NCBI GenBank assembly: GCA_035289745.1
Contig: DATDWF010000077.1
Coordinates: forward strand, 1-18,792
Source: JAUYQE01 sp035289745
GTDB taxonomy: Archaea; Nanobdellota; Nanobdellia; Woesearchaeales; GW2011-AR9
Direction: 5' to 3'
DNA length: 18,792 nt
Below are positions 13,662 to 18,792 of the stretch, piece after piece; position 1 is the stretch's first letter; each line of letters opens with the position of its first letter. Below the pieces are notes generated by a model, which searched no databases, was not told the DNA's origin, and was given only the letters and a program-made list of their open reading frames with translations. A program made the position numbers and the translations under genes.

Positions 13662-14429
13662 ATGCACTACAAACGAGCGGTGATGAAAAAGCCTGCCTAT
13701 TCGCTGGCAGAGGGAATTACGAGCCAGGATCTCGGCAAGCCGCTGTACGAAAAAGCCATGCAGCAGCATCGGATGTATGAAGCAGCGCTGAAAGCCTGTG
13801 GCGTTACGCCAGTAGTGCTCTGGGAAACTCCTGAATATCCGGACAGCTGTTTCGTGGAAGATACGGCCGTGCTGACGGATACGGACGCTATTATTTCTCA
13901 TCCCGGCCATCCCAACCGAAGAGGAGAAGAAAAACAGTTAGAGCGCCTGCTGAACAGCGAGATGTGCCTCTGGGGAAAAATTCAGGAGCCGGGAACACTC
14001 GACGGCGGCGATGTGGTGCGCACCGAAGAACACTATTGCATTGGCCTTTCTCAAAGAACTAATGAAGAAGGCGCCTTGCAGCTCCGCAGTATGCTTGAAA
14101 AGCTCGGCTATCGGACGACACTTATTTCCGTGCCGCAAAACGTGCTCCATTTGACGACGGGATCCGGCTACCTGGGCGAGAGAACCATGCTCTGCATTCC
14201 GGAATTTGCGGAGAGCTACCGGAGAGCCGGTTTTAAGCCGATGGTTGTTGATGACGAGGAGCGGTATGCAGCTAATGTGCTGCTGGTGAATGGAACCGTG
14301 CTGATGCCGAAAGGATTTCCGAAAACGCGGCAGAAGATAGAAGCGCTGCACGAACGGATTATAGAATTGGAAATGTCTGAATTTGAGAAGCTGGACGGCG
14401 GCATAACCTGCTTGTCGCTGCGGTGGTAA
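13662..14429 (+). CDS. DDAH-like guanidino hydrolase (amidinotransferase superfamily)
   Basis: A 255-residue pentein-fold enzyme resembling dimethylarginine dimethylaminohydrolase and arginine deiminase. Recognisable active-site segments are PDSCFVEDTAV (substrate-binding acidic residues), GTLDGGDVV, LHLTTGSGYL (catalytic His) and KLDGGITCLSLRW, whose Cys is the expected nucleophile near the C-terminus. The predicted reaction is hydrolysis of a guanidino group on arginine or a derivative; the natural substrate cannot be told. The start is ATG 13662 with GGTGAGG nine bases upstream, a good Shine-Dalgarno; the open frame could extend to a TTG at 13656. One base separates its stop codon from the next gene. 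Confidence 0.88.
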   Translation: MHYKRAVMKKPAYSLAEGITSQDLGKPLYEKAMQQHRMYEAALKACGVTPVVLWETPEYPDSCFVEDTAVLTDTDAIISHPGHPNRRGEEKQLERLLNSEMCLWGKIQEPGTLDGGDVVRTEEHYCIGLSQRTNEEGALQLRSMLEKLGYRTTLISVPQNVLHLTTGSGYLGERTMLCIPEFAESYRRAGFKPMVVDDEERYAANVLLVNGTVLMPKGFPKTRQKIEALHERIIELEMSEFEKLDGGITCLSLRW

Positions 14430-14430
14430 G

Positions 14431-14835
14431 ATGGCTGAAGATAAAAAAGAAGAAAGAAGAGTAAAAGAACAGGACTTGGGTGCTTTAATCCTCACCGAAG
14501 AAGCGGCTCTGCAGATGAAAGATGTCTGCAAGAACAGGGGGATGGGCACTACCGACGAAGCTTATGCGCTGCGCTTTGGCGTAGCAGCTGGGGGCTGTGC
14601 AGGCTTCCACTATGTGCTGGAGCCATATGACAGCCCTCTGGAGGGGGATAGTGAATTTTTCTTCTCGGATTTTGGCGTAAGAATATATGTGGGCGAAAAG
14701 AGCTTTCCGTTCCTGCAAGGGACGCGGATTGATTACCACCTGGATTTTTTGGGAAGCAGTTTTACCTACGAAAATCCCAACGTGCAGGAAAGCTGCGGGT
14801 GCCACACTTCTTTCTCACCGAAGAAGTGCTGCTAA
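14431..14835 (+). CDS. A-type iron-sulfur carrier (IscA/HesB family)
   Basis: A 134-residue protein of the HesB/IscA/ErpA family, which carries Fe-S clusters or iron to apo-proteins. The three conserved cysteines are present: one in VAAGGCAGFHY and two in ESCGCHTSF. It also ends in an extra CC pair (SPKKCC). The first 20 residues are a charged extension not usual for the bacterial proteins. It follows the DDAH-like gene by one base, so the two are almost certainly co-transcribed and translated together. No SUF or ISC partner gene lies in the window. Confidence 0.9.
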   Translation: MAEDKKEERRVKEQDLGALILTEEAALQMKDVCKNRGMGTTDEAYALRFGVAAGGCAGFHYVLEPYDSPLEGDSEFFFSDFGVRIYVGEKSFPFLQGTRIDYHLDFLGSSFTYENPNVQESCGCHTSFSPKKCC

Positions 14836-14860
14836 TGCTTGTTAATTGCTGTTAAATACC

Positions 14861-14893
14861 CCGAGCCGATAGGCGAGAGTGCAACGGGCTCGG
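14861..14893. repeat. hairpin, possible divergent CGAG-family copy
   Basis: CCGAGCC pairs perfectly with GGCTCGG. The loop contains GCGAGAGTGCAACGGGC, which resembles the GCGAGTGCAGCGAGC apex of copy 2 but does not preserve the facing GA/GA. It is followed by GAGCGAAGCGAAG. Confidence 0.45.
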
Positions 14894-14978
14894 AGCGAAG
14901 CGAAGAAAGTTCAGAAGTCGGCGTCATCAAAGGCGAAGCCCAATAAAACAATATATCTAGGGGTGAGATTAATCAATA

Positions 14979-14991
14979 AGTTTATTAAATA
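14979..14991 (+). promoter_or_regulatory. TATA box of the cassette gene
   Basis: AGTTTATTAAATA is centred about 27 bases before the ATG at 15013. GGAG also lies at 15003-15006, so either a leaderless or a Shine-Dalgarno start is possible. Confidence 0.5.
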
Positions 14992-15012
14992 GTTACTACC
15001 CCGGAGAAAATA

Positions 15013-15684
15013 ATGAATCAATTTGTATTTTTGTATCCAATCCCAGAGATTATAGATTTTGAAATAGAACGAGGAGTGTATGGTTTTAGAGATGAAGATA
15101 GAGAGAAAAAATTTCTTCAAAAGCTAAAAAAAGCAAAATCTGAAGATGAAAAAGAATCAATAAGACAAAAAGCATTGCAAGCAATAAAATCAGAATTCAG
15201 GGTTGTTTACAGAAATGGACTAAATGCTTGTATAGATACAAGATACAGGAGAATGGGTTTTGGAATAAATTATGCAGTTTTTGATGGAAGCCCTGTATCT
15301 GATGTAATTAATCTTCAGCAATCAGATAGGATTATTGAAGTGGGATTAGACTTCAAAACTCACACAACAAAACGCCCAAATGGTGAGTATTCATACCCAG
15401 ATCAAGACCATATTCTTAATCAATTTAATGGGATGCAAGTATTAAGAATTGCTGGTTTTCATATGTGGGATTGTGTTGAAAGATTAGCAAAAAAAGCATA
15501 TGAAAGAGGATTGGATATCTTGGTTGATGAAGATTTGACTGAATTCTTTACTGGAAGATTAAGAGATCCTGATTTCAAAATTGATAGATATCCCACATAT
15601 AATCCAAGAAAAGCCCAAGGCTCTATGTTTGATATATTTATGGAAGCAAGGAAAGAAAGACCTTGGTTGTGGCAGGATTATTAA
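15013..15684 (+). CDS. unknown protein in inverted-repeat cassette
   Basis: A 223-residue soluble protein I do not recognise. The first 60 residues contain a Lys/Glu-rich helix (REKKFLQKLKKAKSEDEKESIRQKALQAIKSEF). The middle is a mixed alpha/beta region with possible catalytic residues (GINYAVFDGSP, DRIIEVGLDFKTHTT, YPDQDHILNQFNG, FHMWDCVERLAKKA) and the end is basic and aromatic (FKIDRYPTYNPRKAQGS, WLWQDY). Codons are strongly A/T-ending (AGA, ATA, AAT, TTA), unlike neighbouring genes, which together with the flanking inverted repeats suggests horizontal acquisition. An enzymatic or nuclease role is possible but unsupported. Confidence 0.8.
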   Translation: MNQFVFLYPIPEIIDFEIERGVYGFRDEDREKKFLQKLKKAKSEDEKESIRQKALQAIKSEFRVVYRNGLNACIDTRYRRMGFGINYAVFDGSPVSDVINLQQSDRIIEVGLDFKTHTTKRPNGEYSYPDQDHILNQFNGMQVLRIAGFHMWDCVERLAKKAYERGLDILVDEDLTEFFTGRLRDPDFKIDRYPTYNPRKAQGSMFDIFMEARKERPWLWQDY

Positions 15685-15778
15685 TTTCGCCCTCTTTAGT
15701 TTTTAGCCGACTTCTGAATTGCAATTAACAGAAATTAACGAGGGGCATAATACCTTTTGTATACTGCCCCCGCGAGGA

Positions 15779-15809
15779 TTTTCTAGAAGCAATATTTTTA
15801 TTGCTTGCT
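15779..15809 (-). other. tRNA-Arg intron 3 (site 59/60, 31 nt)
   Basis: Interrupts the T-loop after TTCAAA. Bulges AA^A and AA^T; central helix TTCA/AGAA (three pairs and an A-A mismatch); the intron forms an eight-pair stem AAGCAATA/TATTGCTT with an A4 loop. Confidence 0.8.
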
Positions 15810-15830
15810 TTTGAACCCCGGTTTCAAGCT

Positions 15831-15853
15831 GCTTACCCTGCGTTTCCTGCAGA
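15831..15853 (-). other. tRNA-Arg intron 2 (site 37/38, 23 nt)
   Basis: Canonical position. Bulges GG^T and GC^A; central helix TTGC/GTAA (one G-U); intron stem CTGC/GCAG with a seven-base loop. Confidence 0.82.
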
Positions 15854-15870
15854 CCGCAAGCTCGCGTCCT

Positions 15871-15885
15871 CTCTGGTTACGCAAT
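15871..15885 (-). other. tRNA-Arg intron 1 (D-loop site 20a/21, 15 nt)
   Basis: A textbook BHB: helix CTGG (15891-15888)/CCAG (15876-15873), bulges AT^A and AG^A. The remaining intron is TTGCGTAA, which can close as two pairs around GCGT. Excision joins GGAT to AGGAC and restores the D-arm. Confidence 0.82.
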
Positions 15886-15930
15886 ATCCAGGCTAGACGA
15901 CGGAGGCATGCGTTAAGAGAATAAGAGTTT

Positions 15931-15940
15931 CTTTAAAAAG
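15931..15940 (-). promoter_or_regulatory. TATA box of tRNA-Arg
   Basis: On the minus strand CTTTTTAAAG is centred about 29 bases before the first base of tRNA-Arg. Confidence 0.6.
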
Positions 15941-15948
15941 CTATACGA

Positions 15949-15962
15949 TATATTTTTATAAA
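15949..15962 (+). promoter_or_regulatory. TATA box, leaderless promoter
   Basis: The AT-rich box (ATATATTTTTATAA) is centred 27-30 bases before the ATG at 15984. Confidence 0.55.
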
Positions 15963-15983
15963 TGTCAATCATCTACAACTTCC

Positions 15984-16394
15984 ATGGTCCAAATCCTATT
16001 CAGCCAGCCGGAAGGCGAACGGCAGCACGTGCATGACTCGCTGGTCGAACGGCTGCAGCAAGAGCATGACGTGGAGTATATGATGGAAGGGAAGGGCTTC
16101 CTTTGGGAATTGCAGCAATGCCACTTCTCTGGTGGAAAACGCTACGACCTCATCCTCTATGATTCCGGATTCTTCTGGGGAAAAGCGCCACCAGAAAAAA
16201 GAGCGGAGCTATTTGCAGGATTTGTCACCCAGAACCTCCAGTACGCCCAAACGCCCGTTCTCGTGCTCGCGGACGAAGAGATACAAGAAGCTATCAGGCC
16301 AATAGCAGAAAAAGCAGGGTTTCGGCAGGTGGATTGCTCATATAAGATTGAAGAGGTGCTGAAGACCGTAGGAGAAATGGTGAAAAGAGCATAA
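15984..16394 (+). CDS. hypothetical small alpha/beta protein
   Basis: A 136-residue protein with alternating predicted strands and helices: MVQILFS, DVEYMME, YDLILYDSG, TPVLVLAD and FRQVDCSY, separated by helices. This pattern resembles a receiver-like or flavodoxin-like fold, and the Asp at the end of strand three (LILYDSG) sits where a phospho-acceptor or ligand residue would be. No receiver signature is complete, so I do not call it a response regulator. It is leaderless from its own TATA box, and converges with the NFACT-R gene, 34 bases away. Confidence 0.75.
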   Translation: MVQILFSQPEGERQHVHDSLVERLQQEHDVEYMMEGKGFLWELQQCHFSGGKRYDLILYDSGFFWGKAPPEKRAELFAGFVTQNLQYAQTPVLVLADEEIQEAIRPIAEKAGFRQVDCSYKIEEVLKTVGEMVKRA

Positions 16395-16428
16395 GTTCTT
16401 TTTGTTGGCAGGCGTGAAATAATAGTAG

Positions 16429-17220
16429 TCATCTCTTCATCTCCCCGCCGCCCGCCGGCAGGAAAGCAATAATATCGTCCAAATCACCACCACCGAGCTT
16501 GTGCTTAATTCTCTTCGCCAGATCACTTTTCTTCTCTTTGCCTTGAACAACGACGATAAAGCTCTTCGTCTGCTGCTGCACGGCTGCCGACGGCCCGCCG
16601 ACGATCTGCCCGTCAACTAATCCAATCGCATATTCCAGTTTCGGATGGACGTACATCGTTTTCCCATAGACCATGAAGCTGCCTTTTGCTAGGTACTCCC
16701 CGGGCTTTGCCTCTTTGCTCACCTGCTCGGGCTTGACGTAAAATACATCGGCTGAAGCATGCCCTAACTTCCAGGCGCGGGAATAGACGGCAACTGCTTG
16801 CGCCGCTTCCTGAATAGTAGCAGTTCCGGCAGCCTGCCCATTTTTCACGACGAAGAATGGCGAGCCAGCCATGTCCGTATGGAGAACCAAATCTTCCTTT
16901 TCCGTGTGCTTTTTGATGACCAGCTCATTGGACGTGGCATCTTTTCCGCCAATGCAGAGAAAGCCTTCAGAAGAAATGAACCAATGAAACTTCTCGTACC
17001 ATTCGCGCTTGCGCTCTCTTTTCTGCCGAAGTGCCTGCTGCCTCTTTTCTTCCTCTTCCCAGAATTGCTTTTCTTCTTTCAGCAGCTTTTCCAGCTTTTT
17101 CTTGCTTTCGGCTACGGCTGCTTGGGCTCCTGCCAGCTTCTTCTTGGCTTTCTTTGCTAAATCAAAATAATGGCCGGCATTTTCTTCCAAAGATTTGGTG
17201 AGGTCGAGTTCGAGGTGCAT
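16429..17220 (-). CDS. stand-alone NFACT-R protein (C-terminal half of RqcH/NEMF/Rqc2)
   Basis: A 263-residue protein. Residues 1-75 form a Lys/Glu-rich coiled coil starting LELDLTKSLEENAGHYFDLAKKAKKK, which matches the junction before the coiled coil in full-length NFACT proteins. Residues 76-200 are the NFACT-R (DUF814) domain, with FHWFISSEGFLCIGGKDATSNE, VLHTDMAGSPFFVVKNG and YSRAWKLGHASADVFYV. The tail is basic and Gly-rich. The NFACT-N and HhH parts of the ribosome-quality-control factor are absent. Its own TATA box (minus strand, about 29 bases upstream) and an in-frame stop just before the ATG argue that it is a genuine short gene, not an IS-truncated one. Confidence 0.9.
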   Translation of the reverse strand: MHLELDLTKSLEENAGHYFDLAKKAKKKLAGAQAAVAESKKKLEKLLKEEKQFWEEEEKRQQALRQKRERKREWYEKFHWFISSEGFLCIGGKDATSNELVIKKHTEKEDLVLHTDMAGSPFFVVKNGQAAGTATIQEAAQAVAVYSRAWKLGHASADVFYVKPEQVSKEAKPGEYLAKGSFMVYGKTMYVHPKLEYAIGLVDGQIVGGPSAAVQQQTKSFIVVVQGKEKKSDLAKRIKHKLGGGDLDDIIAFLPAGGGEMKR

Positions 17221-17244
17221 GGAATACTAAAAAGAAAGCACCTC

Positions 17245-17254
17245 ATTTAAAACT
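17245..17254 (-). promoter_or_regulatory. TATA box of the NFACT-R gene
   Basis: On the minus strand AGTTTTAAAT lies about 29 bases before the ATG at 17220 and only 12 bases from the left end of the insertion sequence. Confidence 0.5.
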
Positions 17255-17330
17255 TTGCTTGTAGCGTACTTATTTAGCTGACTTATATTCTAGAGTATCT
17301 ATGTTACCTTTTGGTAGTGCTCGGAAAAAC

Positions 17331-17340
17331 CTTAAAATAG
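17331..17340 (+). promoter_or_regulatory. TATA box of the transposase
   Basis: CTTAAAATAG is centred about 24 bases before the ATG at 17359. Confidence 0.45.
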
Positions 17341-17358
17341 AGCCGTAATCCTTCTCTT

Positions 17359-18669
17359 ATGGATTTACGGCTTCAACTTTCTGAGCAGAGCAAAGAAGAA
17401 CTCATTGATATTATTCTTAAAAAAGAAGAGAGGATCAAAGAACTTGAGCGTGAGCTCAAGAAATATAAAAATCCAAACACCCCTTCTTCTTCAAACAAAC
17501 ATATCAAAGCTGACACGTCTGGATTACGAGCAAAAGAGGGAGCAAAACGTGGTGCTCCTATAGGTCATAAAGGAGCAACGCTCATTCTGCCAGAAGCAGA
17601 GGAGATCATTCCTCTTTCTGTTAAAGTATGTTCTTGTTGCGGAAGTGCTAATGTTAAACCAACCGGGTACGTTAAAGACAGAGAAATCCTCTGTCTTTTG
17701 AAGCCAAGAACAGTCGTGAAAAGATACAAACAACAGGAAATTCGTTGCTTGGATTGTCACAAACTTACACTCGCTAGTCATGCAGATATTCCTGAGAATG
17801 GCGTGTATGACAAGGCTATCCAAAGTCTTGTCAATTACTTCAAGTTCAAAGGAAGAATGCCTCATGCCATAGTTGTAGATACCATGAATACTATCTTCAA
17901 TGTACCGATGACGGCCGCCACAAGCTTAGAAATCACGAGAAGAGCGAGCCCAAAACTTGAGCCATTGTATCATGACTTAGAGACTGCAATAAAAAATGCA
18001 GAGGTAGTCCATGCAGATGAAACTAGTCATAGTGTCAATGGCGTAAACCATTGGATCTGGGTCTTCTGCAATAAACTTCTTTCTTTGTTCAAATTTAACA
18101 AAGAAAGAGGCGGAGACATTGTAGAGAGAGTGTTAGGAAAAAATTTCAAAGGAAAACTGTGCAGCGATGGATGGAGAACATACACCACCTACTGTGAGGA
18201 TAATAAAGTTGTTCATGGACGATGTTGGAGCCATGGATTGAGAGAAGCAAAGTTTGAATGCGAGAAGAAACATCCCACTTTATATCAATGGTTCTGCGAT
18301 ATTTTTGACATGGTCAAAAAAGGAAAGGCAGAACCAGAGGAGAAAAACCGACATGAGTGGTTTGAAAAGTGTAAATCGGAATTAGAGATGTGGATTACTC
18401 ATGCCGAAGCCCATCAAAATTTGAGAAAGTTTGCGACGAAGGTAAAGAACGGGGGAGAAAAATGGTTTACCCCCATACTTTATCCAGAGCTTCCTCTGGA
18501 TAATAATGAGGCAGAGCGGTCGCTCCGCCCATTTGTGATTATGCGCAAGATTATTGGCTGCTTGAGAAGTGATTTGGGTAAAAGAAATTATGAGGTCATG
18601 ATGAGCATCATTTCAACGTGCAAAAAGCAGGATAAAAATGTTTATTCTATGCTACAGGCTACACTTTAG
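17359..18669 (+). CDS. IS66-family transposase (TnpC-like)
   Basis: DDE transposase of 436 residues. Residues 15-40 form the N-terminal leucine-zipper-like coiled coil (IILKKEERIKELERELKKYK), followed by the NPNTPSSSNKH motif and a zinc finger (CSCCG...CLDCH). The catalytic acids are visible as HADETSHSVNG (D), CSDGWRTY (D) and LDNNEAERSLRPFVIMRK (E). The frame is intact, so the element may be active. Codons are more A/T-rich than in neighbouring housekeeping genes. It lies between the NFACT-R promoter and a HicB-like gene, outside both coding regions. Confidence 0.95.
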   Translation: MDLRLQLSEQSKEELIDIILKKEERIKELERELKKYKNPNTPSSSNKHIKADTSGLRAKEGAKRGAPIGHKGATLILPEAEEIIPLSVKVCSCCGSANVKPTGYVKDREILCLLKPRTVVKRYKQQEIRCLDCHKLTLASHADIPENGVYDKAIQSLVNYFKFKGRMPHAIVVDTMNTIFNVPMTAATSLEITRRASPKLEPLYHDLETAIKNAEVVHADETSHSVNGVNHWIWVFCNKLLSLFKFNKERGGDIVERVLGKNFKGKLCSDGWRTYTTYCEDNKVVHGRCWSHGLREAKFECEKKHPTLYQWFCDIFDMVKKGKAEPEEKNRHEWFEKCKSELEMWITHAEAHQNLRKFATKVKNGGEKWFTPILYPELPLDNNEAERSLRPFVIMRKIIGCLRSDLGKRNYEVMMSIISTCKKQDKNVYSMLQATL

Positions 18670-18693
18670 CTAAATAAGTACTTCTCAACGGAA

Positions 18694-18703
18694 GATATAT
18701 AAA
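18694..18703 (+). promoter_or_regulatory. TATA box, leaderless promoter
   Basis: GATATATAAA is centred about 29 bases before the ATG at 18728. Confidence 0.6.
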
Positions 18704-18727
18704 CTATTTTCACTTTTAGAATTGAAG

Positions 18728-18792
18728 ATGGTCAAATACACTTTACTTATCGAAAGAGACGAAGACCATTGGCTTGTCTCTGAAGTCATTGA
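18728..18792 (+). CDS. HicB-like antitoxin, N-terminal fragment (cut by window edge)
   Basis: The visible 21 residues, MVKYTLLIERDEDHWLVSEVI, match the first beta-strand pair of HicB/UPF0150 proteins (pattern KYTVLIEKDEDGWYVAEVP). HicB normally neutralises the HicA mRNA interferase; many archaeal members occur without a recognisable partner. No hicA lies upstream, where the IS66 element sits, so any partner must be downstream of the window. The ATG is supported by the TATA spacing. Confidence 0.7.
   Translation, partial: MVKYTLLIERDEDHWLVSEVI

Larger units (their letters stand above)
14841..15729. repeat. inverted-repeat-bounded cassette (9-bp and 13-bp arms)
   Basis: GTTAATTGC (14841-14849) faces GCAATTAAC (15721-15729), and TTCAGAAGTCGGC (14910-14922) faces GCCGACTTCTGAA (15706-15718). 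Both pairs are perfect and nested around one AT-rich gene. The left arm contains an additional hairpin between the two repeats. No transposase is present, so this could be a non-autonomous or passively mobilised cassette, or a gene bracketed by palindromic repeats. Confidence 0.6.
15765..15907 (-). tRNA. tRNA-Arg(GCG) with three introns
   Basis: Read on the minus strand. Acceptor GCCTCCG (15907-15901) pairs with CGGGGGC (15772-15766, one G-U), discriminator A at 15765. D-stem GTCT/GGAC with loop AGCCTGGAT+A, including the A20 expected for arginine tRNA. G26; anticodon stem CGAGC (15864-15860)/GCTTG (15829-15825); loop TTGCGG+A with anticodon GCG at 15857-15855; variable AAAC; T-stem CGGGG (15820-15816)/CCTCG (15777-15773); T-loop TTCAAA+T. 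Removing 15885-15871, 15853-15831 and 15809-15779 (15, 23 and 31 nt) leaves 74 nt. CCA is not encoded. A TATA box lies about 29 bases upstream. Confidence 0.9.
17266..18681 (+). mobile_element. IS66-type insertion sequence, single-gene form
   Basis: GTACTTATTTAGCT (17266-17279) and its exact inverse AGCTAAATAAGTAC (18668-18681) bound a single transposase gene, giving an element of about 1.42 kb. The flanks (CTTGTAGC and TTCTCAAC) show no 8-bp target duplication, so the true ends may differ or the duplication has decayed. No tnpA or tnpB accessory genes are present. The right repeat overlaps the transposase stop codon. Confidence 0.8.

Noticed and set aside
13632..13690. Two TGATGA boxes, suggesting a C/D-box sRNA.
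   Set aside because: The boxes are 47 bases apart, no CTGA D or D' boxes are correctly placed, and the second lies inside the DDAH-like coding sequence.
1..18792. CRISPR array, rRNA genes or replication origin.
   Set aside because: No regularly spaced direct repeats, no rRNA-like sequence and no origin repeats were seen.

Overview
This window is chromosomal DNA from an archaeon, most likely a DPANN lineage of the Woesearchaeota/Pacearchaeota kind. The lineage is my inference; no marker here settles it. Archaeal hallmarks are a proteasome beta subunit, the KH-beta-CASP transcription-termination nuclease FttA (aCPSF1), an archaeal class I CCA-adding enzyme, the archaeal YchF-like translation GTPase, TATA boxes about 25-30 bases ahead of many start codons (leaderless mRNAs), and tRNA genes interrupted by bulge-helix-bulge (BHB) introns. 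Genes are small, closely packed and on both strands.

Layout. 1-163 is the tail of an unknown gene. 281-5189 holds phosphoglycerate kinase, a MazG-like NTP pyrophosphatase, the YchF-like GTPase (minus), a PHP-domain protein, two unknown proteins and a 50-residue Cys-rich microprotein. 5318-5457 is tRNA-Thr(UGU) with two introns. 5458-5680 is an unexplained structured non-coding stretch, followed by psmB and fttA. 8471-8686 is tRNA-Ser(UGA) with two introns. 8693-11749 (all minus) holds a Tat-type exported endonuclease/exonuclease/phosphatase-family protein, an unknown protein, a ferritin-like/VIT1 fusion and a zinc-ribbon protein. 11911-14835 (plus) holds cca, a second zinc-ribbon protein, and a tight pair of a DDAH-like guanidino hydrolase and an A-type Fe-S carrier. 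14841-15729 is an AT-rich unknown gene bounded by inverted repeats. 15765-15907 (minus) is tRNA-Arg(GCG) with three introns. The window ends with an unknown small protein, a stand-alone NFACT-R protein, an IS66-type insertion sequence and the start of a HicB-like antitoxin gene.

The most striking content is the tRNA set. All three tRNA genes are broken by more than one intron, seven in total. Four are at non-canonical sites: D-loop 20a/21, T-arm 53/54, and T-loop 59/60 twice. With introns removed by hand, each folds to a complete cloverleaf of 72, 83 or 74 nt with the expected discriminator base. None encodes CCA, which agrees with the cca gene in the same window. In two of the three genes the stretch would otherwise look like empty intergenic DNA. 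A family of small palindromes with a CGAG...GCGAG apex recurs in non-coding DNA, and one copy lies inside the tRNA-Ser anticodon intron.

Start codons were chosen mainly by TATA-to-start spacing for leaderless genes, and by Shine-Dalgarno-like sequence where one is present (pgk, the DDAH-like gene, psmB).
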